In this document: in pieces, positions 54,279-62,199 of the stretch
How positions within the stretch are numbered: position 1 is the stretch's first letter
How the letters are laid out: each line of letters opens with the position of its first letter
From: Flavobacterium tyrosinilyticum
Lineage (GTDB): Bacteria; Bacteroidota; Bacteroidia; Flavobacteriales; Flavobacteriaceae
DNA: 64,000 bases
Assembly (NCBI RefSeq): GCF_023656565.1
Contig: NZ_JAMOKG010000001.1
Location: 440,456-504,455, forward strand
Direction: 5' to 3'
Notes under the pieces: generated by a model
Database searches by the model: none
The model's input: the letters and a program-made list of their open reading frames with translations, nothing else
Told to the model about the DNA's origin: nothing
Program-made: the position numbers and the translations under genes

Positions 54279-54386
54279 CTTACCACAAATATACTATAAT
54301 TTTTAATAGTACATAATTATATGTTAATCATATAGATTTCAAATCTAAATAAATTATTTTTGTTTTAACTAATTCTTATTCAAATA

Positions 54387-54803
54387 ATGAAAAAAATCTG
54401 GTTTTTTATCGCATTTACTGCTATTTTATTCTCTTGTAGTGACAATACCAAGAGCAACAACAATCCTTACATTCCTAACTATTCGATAAACGCTTATCTT
54501 GACACTAATCTTCCAACTTATAATAAATTACTATATCCAAGTAATCCTGTTTATGTATCCAATTATGGTGCAAAAGGAATTATTGTTATGAAGACTGGCG
54601 AAGGAACCTATACTGCTTTTGATGCAGCCTGCCCAAACCAAGCCCTAACTTCTTGCACAGCAATGACAATAGACGGAATTTATGCTGTTTGTTCTTGCGA
54701 TAAAACTCAATATAATTTATTTACAGGACTTGGCGGAAAAGAATATCCGATGAAACAATATCGTGTCGAATCTTCTGGAACTGTTATTCACGTATACAAC
54801 TAA
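54387..54803 (+). CDS. Rieske-like lipoprotein without the cluster histidines
   Basis: A 138-residue lipoprotein (signal MKKIWFFIAFTAILFSC). The remainder resembles a Rieske fold: LYPSNPVYVSNYGAKGIIVM, then TYTAFDAACPNQ and ICxCDKTQYN-like spacing, then KQYRVESSGTVIHVYN. In true Rieske domains the ligands are CxH and CxxH; here they read ACPN and CSCD, so the histidines are missing. It probably cannot hold a [2Fe-2S] cluster. Four cysteines remain and might form disulfides. The role is unknown. Confidence 0.7.
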   Translation: MKKIWFFIAFTAILFSCSDNTKSNNNPYIPNYSINAYLDTNLPTYNKLLYPSNPVYVSNYGAKGIIVMKTGEGTYTAFDAACPNQALTSCTAMTIDGIYAVCSCDKTQYNLFTGLGGKEYPMKQYRVESSGTVIHVYN

Positions 54804-54807
54804 AACA

Positions 54808-54840
54808 AAAAAGCCTGAAAAAATAAATTTCAGGCTTTTT
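54808..54840. terminator. Bidirectional terminator between the Rieske-like gene and the TonB receptor gene
   Basis: Stem AAAAAGCCTGAAA / TTTCAGGCTTTTT with a 7-nt loop (core AAGCCTGAAA, 54811-54820), between two convergent stops. Confidence 0.88.
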
Positions 54841-54855
54841 TTGTATTTGACTTCA

Positions 54856-56958
54856 TTAGAATTTCAAATTTAAACCAATTAAGAAATTGGTTCCTGCTTG
54901 AGGATAATAGTATGGATAAACATCATACATGTATCCGTTTGAAACATATTTTTTGTCGAAAATATTATTAACCAAAGCCGTTATGGTTATCGATTTAAAA
55001 ATCTTATTAGGAATTATTTCGTAAGAAGCATTAAAATCGTTCACGAAGTAATCTGCCAATTTTGCTGCAGGAAGTTCAATGTTATTCATATATTGTTCTC
55101 CAACATATTTCTGCAATAATGAAAGATACAATCCCTTAAGTGGTTTGTATACCACTACGTTTCCTGCAATAACTTCTGGAGAATACGCAATTTTAGTTGT
55201 TCCATAGTATTCGCCATCAACAGCCAAATCTACATTTTTATTGCTGCTCAAAGTAAAGTTTGGTCGTAAAGTAAATTTCTCAGAAAGCGCAATTGTGGCG
55301 TCAAATTCAAAACCTAAACGGTAACTTTTCTCTGTGTTGGCACGAATTGGATTTCCAACATCGTCTAATCTTCCCGTTAAGATTAACTGATCTTTGTAAG
55401 CCATGTAATACACGTTAGAATTCAATTGGAATTTCTCTGTATTAAATCTCCATCCTAACTCGTAATCATTTAATTTTTCAGGTTTTACATTTCCGCCTTC
55501 GTAATCGGTTCTATTTGGCTCACGATTCGCTCTTGCATAAGAAAAGTACAAAGTGCTATTTTGAGTAAAGGCATAATTTAAACCTGCTTTAGGATTAAAG
55601 AAATTGAAATTATCATCTACCAAACCAGTTTCTGCACTATTAGCCTTGTACTTTACATTTCTATATTGTAAATCGCCATAGAAACTTAATTTTTCTGTGA
55701 ATTGATAATTTGCTTTTGCGAAAATATTACCGTCTGTTTTTGATGAATAATCATCGTAGTAGTGATCTCCTAATTCAGATTGAGAAGCATATCTTGCCCA
55801 GATTACTTTTCCGAAATGATCTCCTTCATATTTATTCCAGCCTCCACCTAAAATCACATTCAAATCCTCTGTTACATATTTAGCAGAAAAAGTAGTTCCG
55901 TAGAAATCATTATCCAACCATTTTTGGCGAATCAAATCTGTCGTTGTTACTGCTCCAACAGGATTTAAACTATAATCGGCCATGTCTGCATCTTCTTTAT
56001 AATTTTCGAAATAACCTTTTCCTTTTGTATAATGCAATGCAAAATTTGTACTCCATTTATCAGAAAGAGATTCGCTCCAATGCAATTGATAATGATCTTG
56101 ATTATAATTATCGGTTTCGTTATCATAATAACGCGTTACACCAAACTCATCTGTATATACTCCTGCCGAATTATACTTTCTGTTTTCGTTTAATGTTTCC
56201 CCGTCAATTCCATTCCAAGATTGATATGTTTTTTGAGTTCCGCCAAAAACCAAAGCTTTAATCAAGGTTGTTTTGCCAACATAAGTTCCTTGAAGGAAAT
56301 ATGATTTCAAGTCTGCACTTCCGCGATCAATATAACCATCTGTTTTTATTGTAGATAAACGCCCCGCAATTTCAAAATGATCATTCATCAAACCAGTACT
56401 AAATTTCACTGTATTTTTAAATGTATTGAAAGATCCTGCAGAACTAGAAATTTCTCCAGTTGCTTTATTAGCATAATTATCCGTCAATAAATTTAAACTA
56501 GCTCCAAAAGCACCTGCTCCATTTGTAGATGTCCCAACTCCGCGTTGTAGTTGAAGGCTTTCTACAGAAGAAGCAAAATCGGGCATATTTACCCAAAAGG
56601 TTCCTTGACTTTCGGCATCATTGTACGGAATTCCGTTTATGGTTACATTTACACGAGTAGCATCACTTCCACGCACACGAATTCCAGTATAACCAACACC
56701 ATTACCTGCATCTGAAGTTGTTACAACCGAAGGAAGATAATTCATCAGAACAGGAATGTCCTGACCTAAATTTCTATACTTAATTTCTTTTTTATCCATA
56801 TTGCTAAAACTTACCGGAGTCTTAGAAGTGACACGAACTGCAGAAACCAATACATCATCCAGCTGATTGACCTTTGTAGAATCTTGCTGTTGTGCAAAAG
56901 AGAAAAGAGAACAGAAAAAAGAGAATAGAAAAAATAAAATAGATTTGGTTCTGCTCAT
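54856..56958 (-). CDS. TonB-dependent outer-membrane receptor, probable thiamine receptor
   Basis: A 700-residue outer-membrane transporter. The signal peptide MSRTKSILFFLFSFFCSLFS ends at FAQ. The plug domain has VRGSDATRVNVTINGIPYND, SVESLQLQRGVG and NGAGAFGASLNL. The barrel ends in FLIGLNLKF with a terminal Phe, as outer-membrane proteins do. I start at ATG 56958; an upstream ATG (57018) would read through an octamer repeat array. A TPP riboswitch precedes it, so thiamine or a precursor is the likely cargo. No SusD-like partner is adjacent. Confidence 0.9.
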   Translation of the reverse strand: MSRTKSILFFLFSFFCSLFSFAQQQDSTKVNQLDDVLVSAVRVTSKTPVSFSNMDKKEIKYRNLGQDIPVLMNYLPSVVTTSDAGNGVGYTGIRVRGSDATRVNVTINGIPYNDAESQGTFWVNMPDFASSVESLQLQRGVGTSTNGAGAFGASLNLLTDNYANKATGEISSSAGSFNTFKNTVKFSTGLMNDHFEIAGRLSTIKTDGYIDRGSADLKSYFLQGTYVGKTTLIKALVFGGTQKTYQSWNGIDGETLNENRKYNSAGVYTDEFGVTRYYDNETDNYNQDHYQLHWSESLSDKWSTNFALHYTKGKGYFENYKEDADMADYSLNPVGAVTTTDLIRQKWLDNDFYGTTFSAKYVTEDLNVILGGGWNKYEGDHFGKVIWARYASQSELGDHYYDDYSSKTDGNIFAKANYQFTEKLSFYGDLQYRNVKYKANSAETGLVDDNFNFFNPKAGLNYAFTQNSTLYFSYARANREPNRTDYEGGNVKPEKLNDYELGWRFNTEKFQLNSNVYYMAYKDQLILTGRLDDVGNPIRANTEKSYRLGFEFDATIALSEKFTLRPNFTLSSNKNVDLAVDGEYYGTTKIAYSPEVIAGNVVVYKPLKGLYLSLLQKYVGEQYMNNIELPAAKLADYFVNDFNASYEIIPNKIFKSITITALVNNIFDKKYVSNGYMYDVYPYYYPQAGTNFLIGLNLKF

Positions 56959-56960
56959 TT

Positions 56961-57008
56961 TTTGAACCTTAGAACCTTTGCAACTTAGTACCTCAGTACC
57001 TTTAAAGA
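56961..57008. repeat. Octamer-period array before the TonB receptor start
   Basis: Six 8-nt units on the plus strand: TTTGAACC, TTAGAACC, TTTGCAAC, TTAGTACC, TCAGTACC, TTTAAAGA. It explains the odd N-terminal extension that an ATG at 57018 would give and is the reason for choosing the later start. It lies in the riboswitch leader. Confidence 0.7.
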
Positions 57009-57112
57009 TAGTTTTCATTCGTAAAGAATTACGAATAAAAGGGGGAATTATTCTTTTGTTAAATTAATAAATGTGTTTCCCGACAAAATAAAGTGTATAC
57101 GCTCGATTGTGT

Positions 57113-57191
57113 CGTTTTTCCCTTAGCAACATTACTCGCTCAGGTTCTTTGGGTATGATCTCAGCTCGTTATTTAGAGCACCCCTTTGAGA
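57113..57191 (-). promoter_or_regulatory. TPP riboswitch of the TonB receptor gene
   Basis: Minus strand: CTCAAAGGGGTGC, P3 GCTC/GAGC, CTGAGA, ACCCAAAGAACCTGAGCGAG, P5 AGCGA/TTGCT and AAGGGAAAAA, the THI-box blocks in order. The -7 box TATATTTG (57197-57204) lies directly upstream. About 155 nt of leader follow to the start codon, including the hairpin ATTCGTA/TACGAAT (57017-57036). It should repress the receptor when TPP is high. Confidence 0.9.
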
Positions 57192-57207
57192 CAGTGCAAA
57201 TATAAAA

Positions 57208-57287
57208 AAGTATTAAGATAAATGTATTAAGTATTAAGATTTTTCATCTTTGAATTTCTTAATACTTAATTCTACTGTCTTAATACT
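57208..57287. repeat. Heptamer-period inverted arrays between the riboswitch and arfB
   Basis: Units AAGTATT, AAGATAA, ATGTATT, AAGTATT, AAGATTT (57208-57242) face a reverse-complement run (AATACTT, AATTCTA, CTGTCTT, AATACTA) to 57287. The words are the same as those between thiC and the thiE-like gene (43758-43866). It sits just upstream of the riboswitch promoter and after arfB. Confidence 0.75.
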
Positions 57288-57687
57288 AAAAATCTGGTTT
57301 TCTTCGAGATTGTTTTAAATCAGAAACATTCTTTTTGTCTTTAATCCTTTTTTTAATTACCGCTTTCGGAACTTTTGTAGCCTTCCTTACTTTCGGAACA
57401 TGCAATCCTTTTTTGATAATTTCCAAAAATCGTTTAATTACAATTTCTTTATTTTTAAGCTGGCTTCTGTCTTCATCACAATTTAAAATCAGGATATTTT
57501 CTGAAGTTAATCTTGCTGCTATATTTTGTTGCAAGAGCAGTTTTTCTTCATCAGACAAAGCTTGAGAAGCATTCAAATCAAAATTCAGAACTACTTTTGA
57601 TGAAACTTTATTTACGTTTTGCCCGCCCGAACCTCTACTGCGAACGGCTTTAAAGCTTAATTCTGATATGATTTTTTCTGCATCCAT
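57286..57687 (-). CDS. arfB: Alternative ribosome-rescue factor ArfB (peptidyl-tRNA hydrolase)
   Basis: Releases stalled ribosomes by hydrolysing peptidyl-tRNA. The 133-residue protein has the class-I release-factor motif GGQ in RSRGSGGQNVNKVSSKVVL. A basic C-terminal tail (PKAVIKKRIKDKKNVSDLKQ, then SRRKPDF) inserts into the mRNA channel in homologues. The gene is 1 bp after the AAA-DUF4301 fusion gene, likely in the same transcript. Confidence 0.94.
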   Translation of the reverse strand: MDAEKIISELSFKAVRSRGSGGQNVNKVSSKVVLNFDLNASQALSDEEKLLLQQNIAARLTSENILILNCDEDRSQLKNKEIVIKRFLEIIKKGLHVPKVRKATKVPKAVIKKRIKDKKNVSDLKQSRRKPDF

Positions 57688-57688
57688 A

Positions 57689-59803
57689 TTATTGTGGTTG
57701 ATGTGCTGCTTTCAATAAATCGTTTACCGTTTTTACTGGATTAAAAGTAATTAATGGTACCGCCACAAAAACGGTTAACCAATTGGCCATTGAACCATTC
57801 CATAGACCTGGCAATTCATAACTTCTCACTGTCTTTCCATCAACACTCTTTTCTACAATAAAACCAGCTTTCTGATCTACAAATTGCAATAAATCAAACT
57901 TTTCATTTTTATAATTCTTAATACCGCAAACTAAATCTACAGGATTAAAATGAGTTGATTCTGTTAAAATTGACTGTTGCTTTTTACTTGCCAAATCTAC
58001 TTGAGAAGTTTCAACAATTTGCAGAGAAGCCACACCTTTATCATTCATAACCCAAAACGGACCGCCTCCAGGTTCTCCCTCATTTTTTACCATTCCGCAA
58101 ACACGAATTGGCCTGTCTAAAAGTTCTGTAATTTTGCTTATCTTATTTTCTAAAGTAAATTTATTGAAGTCATTACCCATCTCGACATTTAGCTCTTCTT
58201 TTAAAAACAAAACAATATCTGCAAGATGATCTTCTTTAATCTTGTTTTGATCAATTAATTTTAAATAAGAGAAAACTTGTTGCTGCACTTCAATCAAAAC
58301 ACCTGCAAGTGCTTTTTTGTACAATGTAATTTTATCGATATGATTCTGAATTACATTGTCTATATTTTTAATGAAAATTACATCAGCATCAAGACTATTA
58401 AGATTTTCAATTAAGGCTCCATGTCCACCTGGCCTAAAGACTAAATTCCCATTTTTATCTTTTACTAGTTTCTTTTTCTCATCTATAGTAATAGAATCTG
58501 TACTTTTATTTTGATAAGAATATCCGATATTAATTTTTACACCAGATGGTTCTTCAATTTTTTCTATAACCTCATCAACTCCTTTGTAGAATAAATTTTG
58601 ATGGATTTCTGAAACTGTAAAATGCAAATTGGAAATCCTATTTGAAGTAGCGTAATGTATACACTCATTCAAATGCTCTTCTATTGGAGTTGCAATATGT
58701 GTATCATACCAATGGAATGGCAATACAGCTTTTGGTTTATTTGCGAAATCAAAATAATCTGGAGACAACAATAATTTTATAAAATAGTAATTCTTGAAAT
58801 CTCTTTCAAGAGTTTCAAAATCAGGATAAATTTCTCTTAATTTTTGATCTACTGTTTTAAAGAAAGGAAACTTATCCATTCCGATAATAAAAATGGCAAG
58901 TTCTTTATCTTTTTTTCTATTGATGTAAGCATTAATCGTTTCTTTCTGAATATCAAAATCATTCAAAAAAGCAGTCAAGAATTTAAACATTCTTGTTGCT
59001 GCTCCAGAAGCTGGAACAAATTTTTTGATCTTTAATTCTTCTTTCTGATTATCAAAAAAATCAGCTTTTTCTTCGAAATCAGCTTCTGTTAAACTTAAAA
59101 TTCCGTTACCAATTGTGGCAGGACTCACTAAATTACTTTTAATGATTCCGTTATCAAAAAACTCTAATTGTTTTAAAATAGCATCAAAAGAAATACCTCT
59201 ATTATATATCTGCACAAAATCATTCGATGAGAAATCATTTTCTTTTGCAATAGTCAAATTCTCAATGATGGCTGTTGCTTTTTCCAATCTCGTTTCTTTA
59301 TTACCAGACAAGATTATAAAAGGCTTTTTTGTATCTATTAAAGTTTGTTTAAAAGCAGAAAAAACAGTTTCTCTTCCTTCAGGAGTATCACGAATATCGT
59401 CTTTTTCCCAAGGAACATCAATATCGGTCAAGAAAAACAAATCGTATTCATGCTTTAATGCCGCTTCATTCAAAAGCGGGTCGCAAAAGCCATAATACAT
59501 TTCAGAGAATACTTTAGTCACCATTAAGTTGGTATCACAAAACAAGTATCTATTTGCATTTGCTAGCTTTTCATTTTCTAATGCAGTCTGTCCATAAGCA
59601 ATTGGCAACATATCATCTGCTACGCAAATATGCTGATTTTCTTCCCATTTTTCTTGCAAATAGTCACGTGCAAACTCAGGAACCCATTCTGTTTCGTAGT
59701 AATCGGCAAGCTGTTTTGCTAAGGTTGTTTTCCCTGTACTTTCAGGTCCAAACAAAGCAATTTTTATGATATTTGTTTTTTGCTGTCTAAGATCTTTCTC
59801 CAT
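57689..59803 (-). CDS. NadR-like ATPase/kinase fused to a DUF4301 domain
   Basis: A 704-residue protein with two parts. Residues 14-190 are a NadR-type kinase: P-loop GPESTGKTT (19-27), CDTNLMVTKVFSE and the DIDVPWEKDDIRD lid. From about 196 it is DUF4301. Two segments there recall UDP-sugar pyrophosphorylases: FVPASGAATRM (262-272) like the GGxGTR nucleotide loop, and RPGGHGALIENL ... FIKNIDNV (457-484) like the NIDN motif. The PnuC gene overlaps its start by 40 bp. Kinase plus PnuC suggests vitamin uptake and trapping. The nucleotidyltransferase reading is inference. Confidence 0.8.
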   Translation of the reverse strand: MEKDLRQQKTNIIKIALFGPESTGKTTLAKQLADYYETEWVPEFARDYLQEKWEENQHICVADDMLPIAYGQTALENEKLANANRYLFCDTNLMVTKVFSEMYYGFCDPLLNEAALKHEYDLFFLTDIDVPWEKDDIRDTPEGRETVFSAFKQTLIDTKKPFIILSGNKETRLEKATAIIENLTIAKENDFSSNDFVQIYNRGISFDAILKQLEFFDNGIIKSNLVSPATIGNGILSLTEADFEEKADFFDNQKEELKIKKFVPASGAATRMFKFLTAFLNDFDIQKETINAYINRKKDKELAIFIIGMDKFPFFKTVDQKLREIYPDFETLERDFKNYYFIKLLLSPDYFDFANKPKAVLPFHWYDTHIATPIEEHLNECIHYATSNRISNLHFTVSEIHQNLFYKGVDEVIEKIEEPSGVKINIGYSYQNKSTDSITIDEKKKLVKDKNGNLVFRPGGHGALIENLNSLDADVIFIKNIDNVIQNHIDKITLYKKALAGVLIEVQQQVFSYLKLIDQNKIKEDHLADIVLFLKEELNVEMGNDFNKFTLENKISKITELLDRPIRVCGMVKNEGEPGGGPFWVMNDKGVASLQIVETSQVDLASKKQQSILTESTHFNPVDLVCGIKNYKNEKFDLLQFVDQKAGFIVEKSVDGKTVRSYELPGLWNGSMANWLTVFVAVPLITFNPVKTVNDLLKAAHQPQ

Positions 59804-60387
59804 TCTAAATAAGCTGAAATAGCCAAAATTGTAAAAATTATATACTGAAGTGACAGCATCCCTAAGCCACGATAAGCATAAAGAGGCACAACAATAATAT
59901 CACCAATAATCCAAAGTGTCCAGTTTTCTATTTTTTTTCTAGCCATGTACCACATTCCAGCAAAAAATATCCCAGACGAAATCATATCGACATAATTGTC
60001 TTTATGAATTTCATAGTCAAAATATTTATAAATCCCGAAAACTACAAAAACGGTCACAATAAACAGTAAGATTCCGATTATTTTTTCTTTAAAACTTGTA
60101 CGGGTAATCGGCAGATTGTCTTCTGTCGTTCCTCCTTTTGCCCACACATACCATCCGTAAATACTCATTATTGAGAAATAAGCATTAATAATCATGTCCC
60201 CTATATAACCCGCAACATAAAGCAGATAAACCGATATTACGGTAGCAATTAGTCCTGTTGGATATACCCAAATATTTTCTTTTTTAGCAAACCAAACGCT
60301 CAAAATTCCGCAAACAAATACTAAAAACTCTAAAGCAATATGCCATAGCGGTGCATTTTTATAACTTTCTAAGAAAAAATCTATCAT
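59764..60387 (-). CDS. PnuC-family vitamin transporter, probably thiamine (PnuT) or nicotinamide riboside
   Basis: A 207-residue membrane protein with about seven helices. Family features are VFVCGILSVWFAKKENIWVYP and IINAYFSIMSIYGWYVWAKG, plus a WxxW-type helix near SGIFFAGMWYMARKKIENW. PnuC homologues facilitate entry of an unphosphorylated vitamin, which is then trapped by a kinase. The downstream gene, which overlaps by 40 bp, carries such a kinase domain. Because the adjacent TonB gene has a TPP riboswitch, thiamine is favoured over nicotinamide riboside, but the gene itself has no riboswitch. Confidence 0.85.
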   Translation of the reverse strand: MIDFFLESYKNAPLWHIALEFLVFVCGILSVWFAKKENIWVYPTGLIATVISVYLLYVAGYIGDMIINAYFSIMSIYGWYVWAKGGTTEDNLPITRTSFKEKIIGILLFIVTVFVVFGIYKYFDYEIHKDNYVDMISSGIFFAGMWYMARKKIENWTLWIIGDIIVVPLYAYRGLGMLSLQYIIFTILAISAYLEWRKILDSKKQIS

Positions 60388-60408
60388 CGGAAATGTGGTA
60401 TTTGGCGT

Positions 60409-61137
60409 TTATTGTTCAAAAAAATGACTGTTGTTTTCAAAAGCAGTTCCAATAACAACCAAATCTGCACCAGCCTTATATGCTTTCTGAATTCCGTGCA
60501 AATCTACAATTCCTCCACCAACAATAACAGGAATTTTAATATTTTGAGAAATCAGCTCAATCATTTCTGTCGGAACGGACTGTTTTGCGCCACTTCCAGC
60601 TTCTAAATAAATCAGTTGATTTCCTAACATTTCTCCTGCCTGAGCCGTCGCCAAGACCAAATCAAGATTTTCGCGGCTTAAGGGTTTCGTTTTGCTTACG
60701 CGAGCAACAGCGGTTTCGTTACCGCTTTCTATCAAAATATAACCTGTAGAAATAACTTCTAAGTTTGTTTTCTTAAGAATTGGAGCAGCCTGAACTTGAT
60801 ATTCAATTAAATAATCGGGATTTCGGCCAGATAACAAAGACAGAAACAAAATACCATCTGCTTTTGGTGAAATCTGCGAAGGATCTCCAGGAAATAAAAT
60901 AACAGGCAGATTCGTTTCTTGTTTTAATGCTGTAATTAATTCCTCTAAAATATTATTCTGAACAATACTTCCTCCCACAAAAATATGAGTTGCTGGAGAC
61001 TGATTAATTTTATCAATTAAATGATTTAAATTTTCCAGTACAATTTTATCAGGATCCAAAAGCACTGCCAGTAGTTTTTGACCGTTGCTTTTAGCTTCTA
61101 AAATCTGTTGTCTAATAGTGAGTAATTGTTCTTGCAT
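60409..61137 (-). CDS. Geranylgeranylglyceryl/heptaprenylglyceryl phosphate synthase family protein
   Basis: A 242-residue TIM-barrel prenyltransferase of the GGGPS/PcrB family, which joins a polyprenyl diphosphate to glycerol-1-phosphate. Motifs are LAVLLDPDKIVLENL, THIFVGGSIVQ, ILFPGDPSQIS, STGYILIESG, YLEAGSGAKQSVP and VIVGGGIVDLHG, all typical of the bacterial group. The prenyl chain length is not predictable here. The gene is followed on the same strand by pnuC after 21 bp. Bacteroidota homologues exist, though the product's role is poorly known. Confidence 0.9.
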   Translation of the reverse strand: MQEQLLTIRQQILEAKSNGQKLLAVLLDPDKIVLENLNHLIDKINQSPATHIFVGGSIVQNNILEELITALKQETNLPVILFPGDPSQISPKADGILFLSLLSGRNPDYLIEYQVQAAPILKKTNLEVISTGYILIESGNETAVARVSKTKPLSRENLDLVLATAQAGEMLGNQLIYLEAGSGAKQSVPTEMIELISQNIKIPVIVGGGIVDLHGIQKAYKAGADLVVIGTAFENNSHFFEQ

Positions 61138-61232
61138 ACCAAGGTGTAAAAGTAAAAGTTTTTTAATGCAGAAGAACTATTTTGAATAAATTATATTTGC
61201 TCTATGTCTTTTGATAACATAAATAATACATT

Positions 61233-61829
61233 ATGATTACAGTTGAATTACTAGAAAAGTATGGTGTTGTAAAAAAATCATTTGATAAAAATGACATTAT
61301 TTTCGAAGAAGGAAATCTGCCATTGCACTATTATCAGATTATTTCGGGTGAAATAAAAATGAGTAATTATAATGATGACGGACGCGAATTTATTCAGGGT
61401 ATATTTTATAACGGACAGTCTTTTGGCGAACCTCCTTTATTCTTAAATCAAAAATATCCCGCAAATGCTATTGCTGTAGAAAAAGCGGCAATTTTCATTC
61501 TTCCAAAAGAAAACTTTATGAAATTATTGGAAGAAAATCCAAAGGTCAGCATTAAAGTAATCGAAAATCTCGCGCAACGATTGTATTACAAATCGGTTAT
61601 GGCAGCAGAAATTTCGACACACGAACCCGAACATCGCGTATTGAAGCTAATAGATCACGGTATTGCCTATTTCAATTTTCAGCAAGATAAAAATGGATAC
61701 CTGATTAACTTTACAAGACAACAAATTGGAGATTTGACCGGTTTACGTGTAGAAACAGTCATTAGAGCCATAAAAGCATTGGAGAAAAAAGGCAAATTGA
61801 AAATTATTAACCGAAAAGTATACAGATAA
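61233..61829 (+). CDS. Crp/Fnr-family transcriptional regulator
   Basis: A 198-residue regulator with an N-terminal cyclic-nucleotide-binding-type domain (about 10-120: FEEGNLPLHYYQIISGEIKM and GQSFGEPPLF). A C-terminal winged helix (about 130-195) includes FTRQQIGDLTGLRVETVIRA. It has no cysteine cluster, so it is not a classical oxygen-sensing FNR. A -7 box TATATTTG (61192-61199) precedes it. The perfect palindrome at 61839-61864, just before the hemoglobin genes, is its probable operator. A role in NO or oxygen stress follows from context only. Confidence 0.93.
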   Translation: MITVELLEKYGVVKKSFDKNDIIFEEGNLPLHYYQIISGEIKMSNYNDDGREFIQGIFYNGQSFGEPPLFLNQKYPANAIAVEKAAIFILPKENFMKLLEENPKVSIKVIENLAQRLYYKSVMAAEISTHEPEHRVLKLIDHGIAYFNFQQDKNGYLINFTRQQIGDLTGLRVETVIRAIKALEKKGKLKIINRKVYR

Positions 61830-61838
61830 AAAAAATCC

Positions 61839-61889
61839 CATTTTATGATTAAAATCATAAAATGCAGCACTATTGTAGGCGTAATTTTG
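61839..61889 (+). promoter_or_regulatory. FNR-like palindrome and promoter of the hemoglobin operon
   Basis: CATTTTATGATT-AA-AATCATAAAATG (61839-61864) is a perfect palindrome with core TGAT-N4-ATCA. A TAATTTTG box (61882-61889) follows, with no TTG at -33. If transcription starts near 61893, the palindrome centre lies at about -41.5, the class II activator position. The regulator is likely the Crp/Fnr protein encoded directly upstream. Confidence 0.65.
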
Positions 61890-61911
61890 TTGGTATAAAA
61901 AACTGAATACC

Positions 61912-62199
61912 ATGACACTATATCAAACAACATTCGACATTTTCAATAGAAACTATATGGGCTCTGCTGCAATGGCAGTTATTGGACAAAGCTGTTTAGG
62001 AGGCGCTGCAGCTATGTATGTTTTAGCCAACGGAACTTCAATTCCGCAAATGATTCAGCTAGGAATTATTGTTTTAGCTTGTGTTTTTGCAAACACATCT
62101 ATTTTGGCACAAATGAAACATAAAGTAGTTTTCAATCTTATAATGCTAAGCGCTTTTTTAAGTTTGTTCTTTATACTTTTAAATAGTTTAATTCTATGA
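61912..62199 (+). CDS. Small membrane protein
   Basis: A 95-residue hydrophobic protein with three predicted membrane helices (about 17-38, 46-65, 72-94) and no soluble domain. Nothing in it is diagnostic of a family I know. It is placed between the FNR-like promoter and the truncated hemoglobin gene, whose ATG overlaps its stop (ATGA). The tight coupling suggests it serves the same process, perhaps NO or oxygen handling. Confidence 0.75.
   Translation: MTLYQTTFDIFNRNYMGSAAMAVIGQSCLGGAAAMYVLANGTSIPQMIQLGIIVLACVFANTSILAQMKHKVVFNLIMLSAFLSLFFILLNSLIL

Noticed and set aside
61233..61829. Calling the regulator an oxygen-sensing FNR
   Set aside because: The N-terminal cysteines required for the FNR cluster are absent, so only Crp/Fnr family can be stated.
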